This document shows, piece by piece, positions 1-6,102 of a stretch of DNA of 9,231 nucleotides. Position 1 is the stretch's first letter. Every line of letters begins with the position of its first letter. The translations under genes were made by a program, and so were the position numbers. The DNA is taken from the NCBI GenBank assembly GCA_037384445.1, contig JARRNY010000109.1:1-9231 (forward strand). The letters are read 5' to 3'. The notes beneath the pieces are model-generated. The model had not been told where the DNA came from. It saw only the letters and a program-made list of their open reading frames with translations, and ran no database searches. The stretch is from Thiodiazotropha sp037384445 (lineage in GTDB: Bacteria; Pseudomonadota; Gammaproteobacteria; Chromatiales; Chromatiaceae).

Positions 1-337
1 TTCGCTCAATGACACCATTGTGGTGTTCGACCGTATTCGGGAGAACTTCCGCAAGATGCGCAAAGACGACGCTATCGAGATCATCAACAGCTCACTCAAT
101 CAGACCCTCTCACGCACCCTGGTCACCTCACTGACCACACTGCTGGTATTGCTGGCCCTGTTTATCTTCGGCGGTAAGATCATCCATGGCTTCGCCCTGG
201 CTTTGATCGTCGGTGTGGTGGTGGGTACCTACTCTTCGATCTATGTGGCAAGTAGCGCTATCGTCATGATGGGTATCAGCAAGGCTGACCTGATGCCGGT
301 GAAAAAAGAGGATGAAGCACTGGACGACATGCCCTGA
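1..337 (+). CDS. secF: Protein translocase subunit SecF, C-terminal fragment
   Basis: SecF is an inner-membrane protein that works with SecD and SecYEG, using the proton-motive force to help export proteins late in translocation. The open frame starts at base 2, so the gene begins outside the window; about 111 C-terminal residues are visible. They open with the conserved SLNDTIVVFDRIREN stretch of the SecD/SecF/RND-type membrane domain. Two hydrophobic segments follow (roughly TLLVLLALFIFGG and FALALIVGVVVGTYSSIYVAS), matching the last transmembrane helices of the family. The protein ends in a short charged cytoplasmic tail with the acidic sequence EDEALDDMP before a TGA stop. SecF normally follows secD in one operon; secD would lie upstream of the window. 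Identification is firm from the conserved motif and membrane pattern. Confidence 0.96.
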   Translation, partial: SLNDTIVVFDRIRENFRKMRKDDAIEIINSSLNQTLSRTLVTSLTTLLVLLALFIFGGKIIHGFALALIVGVVVGTYSSIYVASSAIVMMGISKADLMPVKKEDEALDDMP

Positions 338-346
338 GTCGTCTTT

Positions 347-372
347 AACGCAGTGCGGCAACGTACTGCGTT
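347..372 (+). terminator. Strong GCAA-tetraloop hairpin between secF and the minus-strand small ORF
   Basis: Bases 347-357 pair with 362-372 in an 11-bp stem (one G-U pair) closed by a GCAA loop, a GNRA-type tetraloop when read on the plus strand. It starts 9 bases after the secF stop and lies 16 bases beyond the stop of the convergent ORF at 389. No T-run follows on either strand, so it is not a canonical intrinsic terminator. It may act as a 3'-end stabilising hairpin or mark the boundary of two converging transcripts. The pairing is seen directly; the role is inferred. Confidence 0.5.
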
Positions 373-388
373 GATGTTCAGATGATCC

Positions 389-562
389 TTATCTGCTGAG
401 TTCTGACTGATCGTTATGTTCGTCTTGCGTGGCTTCGCCTTTGTTGATCTCCTGTTGCGCTCGCTCTGCTGAGATCTGCCAACCACCGCTGAGTACATCA
501 CGCATCACGCGCTCAAGGGCGAGGTCGCTAAGGAGTTTTGGAGGCTTGTTGTTTTCGTTCAT
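389..562 (-). CDS. Small hypothetical protein, 57 residues
   Basis: I do not recognise this protein. The minus-strand frame ends in TAA and reads about 57 residues from the ATG (MNENNKPPKLLSDLALE...). A GTG at 578-580 would add six residues and has a slightly better upstream AGG, so the start is unsettled. The N-terminal half looks like a short amphipathic helix (LLSDLALERVMRDVLSGGWQ). The C-terminal third is rich in E, Q, D, N and S and is probably disordered. There is no signal peptide, membrane segment or cysteine. It lies downstream of suhB on the same strand, with a 124-base gap, and converges on secF. Codon use resembles the neighbouring genes and the protein has a plausible soluble composition, which favours a real gene over a chance frame. 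The overlapping plus-strand frame is arginine/serine-rich and looks spurious. Confidence 0.5.
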   Translation of the reverse strand: MNENNKPPKLLSDLALERVMRDVLSGGWQISAERAQQEINKGEATQDEHNDQSELSR

Positions 563-642
563 GGGGCGTCTGCCGTTCACAGATAACCTGCTTCAGTTAT
601 CTTCGGTAACGGTTACCCCGAGCGTTTCTTGAGCGACTTTGC

Positions 643-656
643 CGGGCTTGAGCCCG
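643..656 (-). other. Short GC-rich inverted repeat just downstream of suhB
   Basis: CGGGCT and AGCCCG flank two bases, giving a 5-bp GC-rich stem with a four-base loop, about 30 bases past the suhB stop. A second small dyad (GGTAA/TTACC around CGG, 605-617) lies further along. Neither is followed by a T-run in the suhB direction, so a role in ending the suhB transcript is possible but weak. The structure is seen directly; the function is a guess. Confidence 0.3.
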
Positions 657-686
657 TTCTGTGAACCTTATTCTCCGCTATGGGAA

Positions 687-1484
687 TTAAGCGGTAAGTT
701 TGCTATCGAGGTGGGGACGAATGCGCCGCAACATGGCGTTATGGACTTTGAGGCCGCCGGCGATCACATTGCCGGTTTCCAGGAAGCGTTCACCACCGGC
801 AATATCTGTCACCATGCCGCCGGCTTCACGTACCAGAAGAGCGCCTGCCGCGAAATCCCACTCTTTGAGGCCCAGTTCCCAGAAGCCGTCGGTGCGCCCG
901 CAGGCCACATAGGCGAAGTCGAGTGCGGCTGAACCGGGGCGGCGTATGCCGGCAGTATCCTGTGCCAGGTCTTTCAGCATCCCCAGATAGTTATCCATGA
1001 AGCGAAAGTCGCGATAGGGCAGACCGGTGCCGAGCAGCGCGCCGTCGAGGTTCTTGCGGTTGCCGACACGGATTTTGTGGTCGTTCAGCAGGGCGCCTTC
1101 ACCACGGCTGGCGGTGAACATCTCTTCACTGATCGGGTCGTAGACCACCGCAATCTCGAGGCGGCCTTTGATCTTGAGGGCAATGGAGACGGCAAACTGT
1201 GGCAGACCGTGCAGGAAATTGGTGGTGCCGTCGAGCGGATCGATGACCCATTCGAACTCGTTGCCCGTGTGCGCGCCACTCTCCTCGGCAAGGATGGCGT
1301 GGTGTGGATATTTATCACGCAGCACTTCAATGATGGCGGCTTCGGCGTTGCGATCCACTTCGGTGACGAAGTCGTTGCGTCCCTTGTCCGCAATGGTCAG
1401 GCGGTCGACCCGGTTGAAGTTTCTCGTGATGACACGACCCGCCTCGCGGGCGGCCCGTACAGCTATGGTTACCATCGGATTCAT
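687..1484 (-). CDS. suhB: Inositol-1-monophosphatase / Nus-associated factor SuhB
   Basis: SuhB hydrolyses inositol monophosphates with Mg2+. In E. coli it also joins the Nus complex that supports rRNA transcription antitermination and ribosome assembly. The 265-residue product matches the usual length (267 in E. coli) and is alignable throughout, starting MNPMVTIAVRAAREAG. Metal-site residues are present: E67 in the AEESG motif, D82 and D85 in the WVIDPLDGTTNF motif, and D210 in the WDFAAG motif near the C-terminal third. The frame is open 28 codons further upstream to a TTG, but that extension has no family counterpart, so the ATG at 1484 was chosen. Its ribosome-binding site is poor. The gene is divergent from trmJ, as in E. 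coli. Both catalytic and structural motifs are intact, so I expect a functional enzyme. Confidence 0.96.
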   Translation of the reverse strand: MNPMVTIAVRAAREAGRVITRNFNRVDRLTIADKGRNDFVTEVDRNAEAAIIEVLRDKYPHHAILAEESGAHTGNEFEWVIDPLDGTTNFLHGLPQFAVSIALKIKGRLEIAVVYDPISEEMFTASRGEGALLNDHKIRVGNRKNLDGALLGTGLPYRDFRFMDNYLGMLKDLAQDTAGIRRPGSAALDFAYVACGRTDGFWELGLKEWDFAAGALLVREAGGMVTDIAGGERFLETGNVIAGGLKVHNAMLRRIRPHLDSKLTA

Positions 1485-1588
1485 GGGCCGCGAGGATACA
1501 GCATGTGAGGATGGTGATAAACTTTTTTCCTCCTTTCCGGGTGAATAACTCTCAACAAGCCAATGCAATTACGGTAGGCTTGCGCGCC

Positions 1589-2314
1589 ATGCTGAACAAC
1601 ATCCGTATCGTTTTGATCGAAACCAGCCATCCGGGCAATATCGGTGCGGCTGCCAGAGCCATGAAGAACATGTGCCTGAGTCGGCTTGATCTGGTCGCTC
1701 CCCAGTGGTTTCCCAGCGAGGAGGCCACTTCCCGGGCGTCCGGCGCCGATGATCTGCTGGCCAGGGCTCAGGTTCACGCAGACCTCGATCAGGCGCTTGA
1801 GGGGTGCCGTCTGGTGGTAGGTACCAGTGCCCGCCCCAGAACCGTCTCCTGGCCGGTGCTGGCGCCCCACGAGGCGGCGCAACGGCTGGTCGAGGCATCA
1901 CATCAGGGCGACGTGGCGCTGCTCTTCGGGCGGGAGCGATCTGGCCTCAGCAACAGTGAGCTCGATCGCTGCAATTTTCTCGTCCATATCCCCACCAACT
2001 CCGACTACAGCTCCCTGAATCTGGGGGCGGCGGTACAGGTGCTGAGCTATGAGATCTATCTGGCCTCGCTCGGTGGCCGGCTGACAAGCCAGGAGCCAGA
2101 GCGCGATCTGGCGACGGCGGATATGATGCAGGGTTTCCACGAACATCTGGTGCAGGCGCTGGACGACGTCGGCTTCACCGACCCCGAGCAGTCCAAGAAA
2201 CTGTTGCGCCGGCTTCGCCGGCTGTTCCAGCGGGCGCGTCCCGATAAGGACGAGATCAATATTCTGCGTGGCATTCTGAGCGCCATGCAGGGGCGTAAAT
2301 CGGCTCGCAGATAG
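1589..2314 (+). CDS. trmJ: tRNA (cytidine/uridine-2'-O-)-methyltransferase TrmJ
   Basis: TrmJ uses S-adenosylmethionine to methylate the 2'-O of nucleotide 32 in the anticodon loop of several tRNAs. The 241-residue product closely follows the E. coli protein (246 residues). The N-terminal strand is NIRIVLIETSHPGNIGAAAR, with the GTSAR segment in the middle. The SPOUT trefoil-knot motifs are LFGRERSGL (about 112-120) and DYSSLNLGAAVQV (about 139-151), which build the cofactor pocket and dimer interface. The C-terminal extension ends in RARPDKDEINILRGIL, typical of this subfamily. The frame stays open upstream to 1505, but the extra 28 residues have no counterpart in the family, so ATG 1589 is preferred despite a weak ribosome-binding site. 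The gene is divergent from suhB and lies upstream of the isc genes, as in E. coli. Confidence 0.95.
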   Translation: MLNNIRIVLIETSHPGNIGAAARAMKNMCLSRLDLVAPQWFPSEEATSRASGADDLLARAQVHADLDQALEGCRLVVGTSARPRTVSWPVLAPHEAAQRLVEASHQGDVALLFGRERSGLSNSELDRCNFLVHIPTNSDYSSLNLGAAVQVLSYEIYLASLGGRLTSQEPERDLATADMMQGFHEHLVQALDDVGFTDPEQSKKLLRRLRRLFQRARPDKDEINILRGILSAMQGRKSARR

Positions 2315-2500
2315 CCAAACTGCCATCCAGGCCGTGGTTTGTCGCCTGCTCGGGGTTCAGATGGCCGCTTCGGACAGGCTTGGTGAGGCAGTCCCCACCC
2401 AGCGATTCTTTGCCAAGAGATTGTAGGGGGGAGCACAAGAGTGAGTGCCTGAGCCAGCCTCTTAGGCACGCCATTCGTCTTTCGAGTGGGAATGTCGGAA

Positions 2501-2534
2501 ATACCCTAGTAATTTATGCGGGATTGTGGATAAT
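2501..2534 (+). promoter_or_regulatory. Candidate cysE promoter with IscR-like operator
   Basis: The last part of the 279-base non-coding gap between trmJ and cysE carries a 25-base imperfect dyad (2501-2525) with outer arms ATACCC and GGGATT around an A/T-rich centre. It agrees at about 19 of 25 positions with the IscR type 1 consensus as I remember it. A GATAAT -10-like hexamer follows at 2529-2534. There is no good -35 at the matching distance, as expected of an activated or weak promoter. The layout resembles the iscR promoter 940 bases downstream: GGGATTGT here and GGGAATGT there, each just ahead of the -10. The rest of the gap (2315-2500) shows no convincing gene or RNA. IscR control is inferred. 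Confidence 0.42.
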
Positions 2535-2593
2535 TTGCCACCCTCGTGTCACGATTGTTGATTGAACTAGTCGGATTATCACTCAGGTCAGGT

Positions 2594-3427
2594 ATGTCGT
2601 TGGAAACACCATCAGAGAAGAAGATCTCGCACTGGAAAGAGGATATCCAGAGTGTGTTCGAGCGCGATCCTGCTGCGCGCAACACTTTTGAGATCCTGAC
2701 TGCTTACCCGGGCATTCATGCCATCATTTTTCATCGCCTCTCTCACCGTCTCTGGAACCTGGGCTTCAAGTGGTTGGCACGTATTCTGTCCAATATCGTG
2801 CGCTGGTTTACCGGTATTGAGATCCATCCCGGCGCTGTCATCGGGCGGCGCTTTTTCATCGACCATGGTATGGGCGTGGTGATCGGCGAGACTGCTATCA
2901 TCGGCGATGATTGTACCCTCTATCACGGTGTGACCCTGGGTGGTACCAGCTGGGAGAAGGGGAAGCGTCATCCAACGCTCTCGAATAACGTCGTGGTCGG
3001 TGCCGGTGCCAAGGTTTTAGGGCCGATCATGATCGGCGAGGGCGCCCGAATCGGCTCCAACTCCGTGGTGGTGAAAGATGTTCCTGCGGGCGCCACTGTG
3101 GTCGGCGTGCCGGGTAAGCTGATTACCCCCAGAGAACCGGAGCAGGGTGGTCATCGGGAGGCGCTGGCCAAAAAGATCGGTTTCGACGCCTACGGTGCTA
3201 CCAAGGATGCCCCCGATCCAGTGGCTCAGGCGATCAATTGCATGCTCGACCACATGCACGTCATGGACAAGAAGATGCAGTCGATGTGCGAAGCCATGAA
3301 GCGCATGGGGATCGATGAGGGAGCCGAGGATATGCCGCCCCTCGATTCCTGTGAAATCATCTCCACGGCTGAGGAGCTACAGAAACTCGATGAAGAGTTG
3401 CCTGTGAAGGACAATACCGCTGAATAA
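2594..3427 (+). CDS. cysE: Serine O-acetyltransferase (isc-linked CysE)
   Basis: This enzyme acetylates L-serine with acetyl-CoA to O-acetylserine, the carbon skeleton for cysteine; cysteine is the sulfur donor for the IscS encoded two genes on. The 277-residue product has the short N-terminal helical domain (HWKEDIQSVFERDPAARN, about 13-30). A left-handed parallel beta-helix of hexapeptide repeats follows (about 75-175), with the active-site DHGMGVVIGET stretch (H91), GVTLGGTSWEKGKRHP, and the closing VPAGATVVGVPGKLI. About 95 further residues form a charged, methionine-rich helical tail (LDHMHVMDKKMQSMCEAMKRMG) absent from short forms such as that of Bacillus. ATG 2594 was chosen because an AGG lies 6 bases upstream; a GTG at 2546 would add 16 residues. 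The position beside iscR resembles cysE2 of Azotobacter. Confidence 0.94.
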   Translation: MSLETPSEKKISHWKEDIQSVFERDPAARNTFEILTAYPGIHAIIFHRLSHRLWNLGFKWLARILSNIVRWFTGIEIHPGAVIGRRFFIDHGMGVVIGETAIIGDDCTLYHGVTLGGTSWEKGKRHPTLSNNVVVGAGAKVLGPIMIGEGARIGSNSVVVKDVPAGATVVGVPGKLITPREPEQGGHREALAKKIGFDAYGATKDAPDPVAQAINCMLDHMHVMDKKMQSMCEAMKRMGIDEGAEDMPPLDSCEIISTAEELQKLDEELPVKDNTAE

Positions 3428-3439
3428 AAGGGGTGTCGA

Positions 3440-3471
3440 AATCTTGACTATTTTAGTTGGGAATGTATATT
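3440..3471 (+). promoter_or_regulatory. iscR promoter with IscR type 1-like operator
   Basis: A -35 TTGACT (3444-3449), a 16-base spacer and a -10 TATATT (3466-3471) form a good sigma-70 promoter 32 bases before the iscR start. The 25-base interval 3440-3464 contains CTTGACTATTTTAGTTGGG. This agrees with the IscR type 1 consensus, as I recall it, at nearly every core position: GACT, an A/T-rich centre, AGT and GGG. The operator overlaps the -35 and spacer, the layout expected for autorepression by [2Fe-2S]-IscR. The promoter should drive iscRSUA and, past the terminator at 6041, part of the downstream genes. Confidence 0.82.
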
Positions 3472-3502
3472 AGCGACAGGAAATATTCATGGAGCAGATG
3501 AC

Positions 3503-3988
3503 GTGAAACTTACCACAAAAGGCCGATATGCTGTGACTGCCATGCTTGACCTGGCGATCCATTATGGTGAAGGCCCTATCACTCTGGCAGATATCGCCCA
3601 ACGACAGGGTATCTCCCTCTCCTATCTCGAACAGCTCTTCTCGCGGCTGCGCAAGCGCTCACTGGTGGCCAGTGTCCGTGGGCCGGGCGGCGGCTATAGC
3701 CTGGGCAAAGAGGCGCGTGAGATCTTCGTTGGTGAAGTTATCTCCGCCGTCGATGAGAATATGGACACCACCCGTTGCCACGGTGCCCACAACTGCCAAA
3801 ACAATGAACGTTGTCTGACGCATGATCTGTGGTCTGATCTGAGCAGCCAAATCTACGACTACCTCAACAACATCAGCCTGCAGGACCTGATGGATCGTCA
3901 GGCTGTACGCGAAGTGGCGAATCGTCAGGAGAGTGGTGATGCGGACGACGGCCTGTTGGGACAGACCGGTACCCGTCTCAGTGTCTGA
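3503..3988 (+). CDS. iscR: Iron-sulfur cluster-responsive regulator IscR
   Basis: IscR is an Rrf2-family DNA-binding protein that senses cluster supply. With a [2Fe-2S] cluster it represses its own operon, and apo-IscR controls other targets. The 161-residue product has the N-terminal winged helix (MKLTTKGRYAVTAMLDLA) and the recognition helix GISLSYLEQLFSRLRK, followed by the GPGGGY wing. Cluster ligands C92, C98 and C104, with H107, are at exactly the E. coli positions. The C-terminal tail after about residue 135 is divergent and probably flexible. The start is a GTG with GGAG 8 bases upstream; nearby ATGs are out of frame or stop at once. It is the first gene of the isc operon, 75 bases after cysE, with its own regulated promoter, and iscS begins 24 bases after its stop. 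Confidence 0.98.
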   Translation: MKLTTKGRYAVTAMLDLAIHYGEGPITLADIAQRQGISLSYLEQLFSRLRKRSLVASVRGPGGGYSLGKEAREIFVGEVISAVDENMDTTRCHGAHNCQNNERCLTHDLWSDLSSQIYDYLNNISLQDLMDRQAVREVANRQESGDADDGLLGQTGTRLSV

Positions 3989-4012
3989 TTCGAGTATTGT
4001 TCGGAGTTAGTG

Positions 4013-5227
4013 ATGAAGTTACCCATCTACATGGACTATTCGGCGACAACGCCGGTGGATCCCCGTGTCGCTGAATTGATGTGCAGCCATCTCACACCGG
4101 ATGGTGATTTCGGCAATCCGGCATCCCGCTCCCACGCTTTCGGCTGGAAGGCCGACGAGGCCGTCGCACAGGCGCGCAAGCAGGTGGCCGCGTTGGTCAA
4201 TGCCGATCCCAAAGAGATTGTCTGGACCTCCGGTGCTACCGAATCGGACAATCTGGCGATCAAAGGCGTGGCCGAGTTCTATGCCAAGAAAGGCAAACAC
4301 ATCGTCACCTGCAAGACTGAACACAAGGCTGTCCTCGATACCTGCCGTCATCTCGAGCGAGACGGCTACGAGATCACCTATCTGGACCCGGAACCCAATG
4401 GCCTGATCGATCTGAAGAAGCTCGAATCGGCCTTGCGCGACGACACCATTCTGGTCTCCATCATGCATGTGAACAATGAGATCGGCGTGATTCAGGACAT
4501 CGAAGCCATTGGCGAGATGACCCGCGAGCGCAAGATCCTGCTGCATGTGGATGCAGCCCAAAGCGCCGGTAAGGTGCCGATCGACCTGGAGAAGCTGAAG
4601 GTCGATCTGATGTCGTTCTCTGCGCATAAAATCTACGGTCCCAAGGGTATTGGCGCCCTCTATGTGCAACGCAAGCCCCGGGTACGGCTCGAGGCGCAGA
4701 TGCACGGTGGCGGCCATGAGCGCGGCATGCGTTCCGGCACCCTGGCGACTCACCAGATCGTTGGTATGGGCGAAGCCTTCCGTCTCGCCTCCGAGGAGAT
4801 GGCAGCGGAAAATGAGCGGGTGCTTGGCTTGCGCAAGCGCCTTTGGGATGGCCTCAAGGATATGGAAGAGGTCTATCTCAATGGTGACGAGAACATGCGG
4901 GTGGCCGGCAACCTGAACATCAGCTTCGCCTTCGTCGAGGGCGAGTCCCTGATCATGGCGCTGAAGGACCTGGCAGTCTCCTCCGGTTCAGCCTGTACTT
5001 CCGCCAGCCTGGAGCCCAGCTATGTGCTGCGCGCCCTGGGTCGCGAGGACGAACTGGCCCACAGCTCCATCCGCTTTACCCTGGGCCGCTTCTCGACCTC
5101 CGAGGAGGTGGATTACGCCATCGACAAGATTCGCTCCGAGGTGGAACGGCTGCGCGAGCTGTCTCCCCTCTGGGAAATGTTCAAAGACGGTATCGACCTG
5201 AAGTCGATCCAATGGGCAGCGCACTGA
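4013..5227 (+). CDS. iscS: Cysteine desulfurase IscS
   Basis: IscS is a PLP enzyme that converts cysteine to alanine and holds the sulfur as a persulfide. It donates this to IscU for cluster assembly and, in other bacteria, to tRNA thiolation and cofactor pathways. The 404-residue product has the same length as the E. coli enzyme and conserved landmarks throughout: the N-terminal YMDYSATTPVDPRV, H104 stacking on PLP, D180 and Q183, and K206 in SAHKIYGPKG as the Schiff-base lysine. C328, in the mobile loop SSGSACTSASLEPS, forms the persulfide. The C-terminus SPLWEMFKDGIDLKSIQW matches the IscU-docking end. ATG 4013 has GGAG 6 bases upstream; a GTG directly before it is a less likely start. It sits between iscR and iscU in the expected order. 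Confidence 0.99.
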   Translation: MKLPIYMDYSATTPVDPRVAELMCSHLTPDGDFGNPASRSHAFGWKADEAVAQARKQVAALVNADPKEIVWTSGATESDNLAIKGVAEFYAKKGKHIVTCKTEHKAVLDTCRHLERDGYEITYLDPEPNGLIDLKKLESALRDDTILVSIMHVNNEIGVIQDIEAIGEMTRERKILLHVDAAQSAGKVPIDLEKLKVDLMSFSAHKIYGPKGIGALYVQRKPRVRLEAQMHGGGHERGMRSGTLATHQIVGMGEAFRLASEEMAAENERVLGLRKRLWDGLKDMEEVYLNGDENMRVAGNLNISFAFVEGESLIMALKDLAVSSGSACTSASLEPSYVLRALGREDELAHSSIRFTLGRFSTSEEVDYAIDKIRSEVERLRELSPLWEMFKDGIDLKSIQWAAH

Positions 5228-5257
5228 GCGCTTCTGTTTCATACTGAGGTTAAGGTT

Positions 5258-5641
5258 ATGGCATACAGCGACAAGGTCCTGGACCATTATGAAAATCCCC
5301 GTAACGTCGGCGCCTTCGACAAAGAGGATGTGAGCGTGGGCACCGGCATGGTCGGCGCTCCCGCTTGTGGCGACGTGATGCGCCTGCAGATTAAGGTCAA
5401 CGAGGAGGGTGTCATCGAAGACGCCCGCTTTAAGACCTACGGCTGCGGTTCGGCCATCGCTTCCAGCAGCCTGCTCACCGAGTGGGTCAAGGGCAAGACC
5501 CTGGAAGAGGCCCAGCAGATCAAGAACTCCGAGATCGCCGAAGAGCTGGCGTTGCCGCCGGTCAAGGTCCACTGCTCGGTCCTGGCCGAGGACGCCATCA
5601 AGGCAGCGATCAAGGACTATTCCGAAAAGAAGCCCAAATAG
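5258..5641 (+). CDS. iscU: Iron-sulfur cluster scaffold IscU
   Basis: IscU is the cytosolic scaffold on which [2Fe-2S] and [4Fe-4S] clusters are built from IscS-derived sulfur before HscA/HscB-assisted transfer to acceptors. The 127-residue product is essentially full length. The three assembly cysteines are C37 (in GAPACGD), C63 (in YGCGSA) and C106 (in VHCSVLAEDA). D39 tunes cluster stability and H105 is a candidate ligand. The LPPVK motif recognised by HscA spans 99-103. GAGG lies 8 bases before the ATG, and 30 bases separate it from iscS. It has no feature suggesting a NifU-type fusion and should be the standard housekeeping scaffold. Confidence 0.99.
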   Translation: MAYSDKVLDHYENPRNVGAFDKEDVSVGTGMVGAPACGDVMRLQIKVNEEGVIEDARFKTYGCGSAIASSSLLTEWVKGKTLEEAQQIKNSEIAEELALPPVKVHCSVLAEDAIKAAIKDYSEKKPK

Positions 5642-5682
5642 CTAAACTGTCCTATTGGAATCAGCAACGACAGAGAGACGAC

Positions 5683-6006
5683 ATGGGAATCACCATCACC
5701 GAAGCGGCTGCCAAGCATGTACGGACCTATCTCGACAACCGGGGTAAGGGGCTGGGCATTCGGCTGGCCGTGCGTACCTCGGGATGTTCCGGCATGGCCT
5801 ATGAGATGGAGTTCGTCGATGAGTTGACCGAGGAGGACCAGGTATTCGAGGATCATGGGGTGAAAGTCGTGATCGATCCCAAGAGCCTGGTCTATCTGGA
5901 CGGCACTGAAGTCGACTATGCCCGGGAAGGTCTGAACGAGGGTTTCAAATTCAACAACCCCAATGCCAAGAGCGAGTGCGGCTGCGGCGAAAGCTTTGGG
6001 GTCTAA
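5683..6006 (+). CDS. iscA: A-type iron-sulfur carrier protein IscA
   Basis: IscA binds iron or an iron-sulfur cluster and delivers clusters to target apoproteins, particularly [4Fe-4S] enzymes. The product is 107 residues, the length of E. coli IscA. The three conserved cysteines are C35 in the TSGCSGMAY motif and C99 and C101 in the C-terminal SECGCGESF motif. The frame is open far upstream into iscU, but the family N-terminus (MGITITEAAAKHV) and a GAGA about 7 bases upstream fix the ATG at 5683. It is 41 bases after iscU and is the last gene before an intrinsic terminator, so its transcript probably ends there in a share of the rounds of transcription. Confidence 0.98.
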   Translation: MGITITEAAAKHVRTYLDNRGKGLGIRLAVRTSGCSGMAYEMEFVDELTEEDQVFEDHGVKVVIDPKSLVYLDGTEVDYAREGLNEGFKFNNPNAKSECGCGESFGV

Positions 6007-6040
6007 GCCGCTGTTCATATCCCCTAACACGCAATGAGAG

Positions 6041-6067
6041 ACGGCTGCCGCCAGGCGGCCGTTTTTT
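6041..6067 (+). terminator. Rho-independent terminator between iscA and hscB
   Basis: A 22-base GC-rich palindrome (6041-6062) folds into a 9-bp stem (one G-U pair) with a GCCA loop, followed by six T residues (6062-6067). This is the textbook form of an intrinsic terminator in the plus direction, 34 bases after the iscA stop. It lies inside the isc operon, 35 bases before hscB. No T-run follows on the minus strand, so it acts one way. It would lower hscBA-fdx-iscX levels relative to iscRSUA unless read-through or a downstream promoter compensates. Confidence 0.85.
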
Positions 6068-6102
6068 CTAGGGCGTATCGGATGAGTTTTAACAGACCCT
6101 AA

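Noticed and set aside
1505..1588. N-terminal extension of trmJ from an ATG at 1505
   Set aside because: The 28 extra residues are unlike any TrmJ N-terminus; the family begins at MLNNIRIVLIETSH, and the extension has no good ribosome-binding site.
2445..2469. GTGCCT/AGGCAC hairpin as a terminator for trmJ
   Set aside because: Six base pairs with a 13-base loop and no T-run, about 130 bases past the trmJ stop; too weak to call.
2315..2500. Possible tRNA, riboswitch or other RNA gene in the gap
   Set aside because: Some GC-rich short stems are visible, but no cloverleaf, CCA end or known riboswitch core could be traced.
2380..2565. 61-codon plus-strand frame in the trmJ-cysE gap
   Set aside because: It runs through the likely cysE promoter, has a low-complexity basic start, no clear ribosome-binding site and no family resemblance.
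4019..4753. 244-codon minus-strand open frame opposite iscS
   Set aside because: It lies wholly inside iscS on the opposite strand, and its composition is what the complement of a conserved gene gives. No domain is visible.
5482..5682. Upstream extension of the iscA frame into iscU
   Set aside because: It overlaps iscU in another frame, is glycine/arginine-rich, and the IscA family starts at the ATG at 5683.
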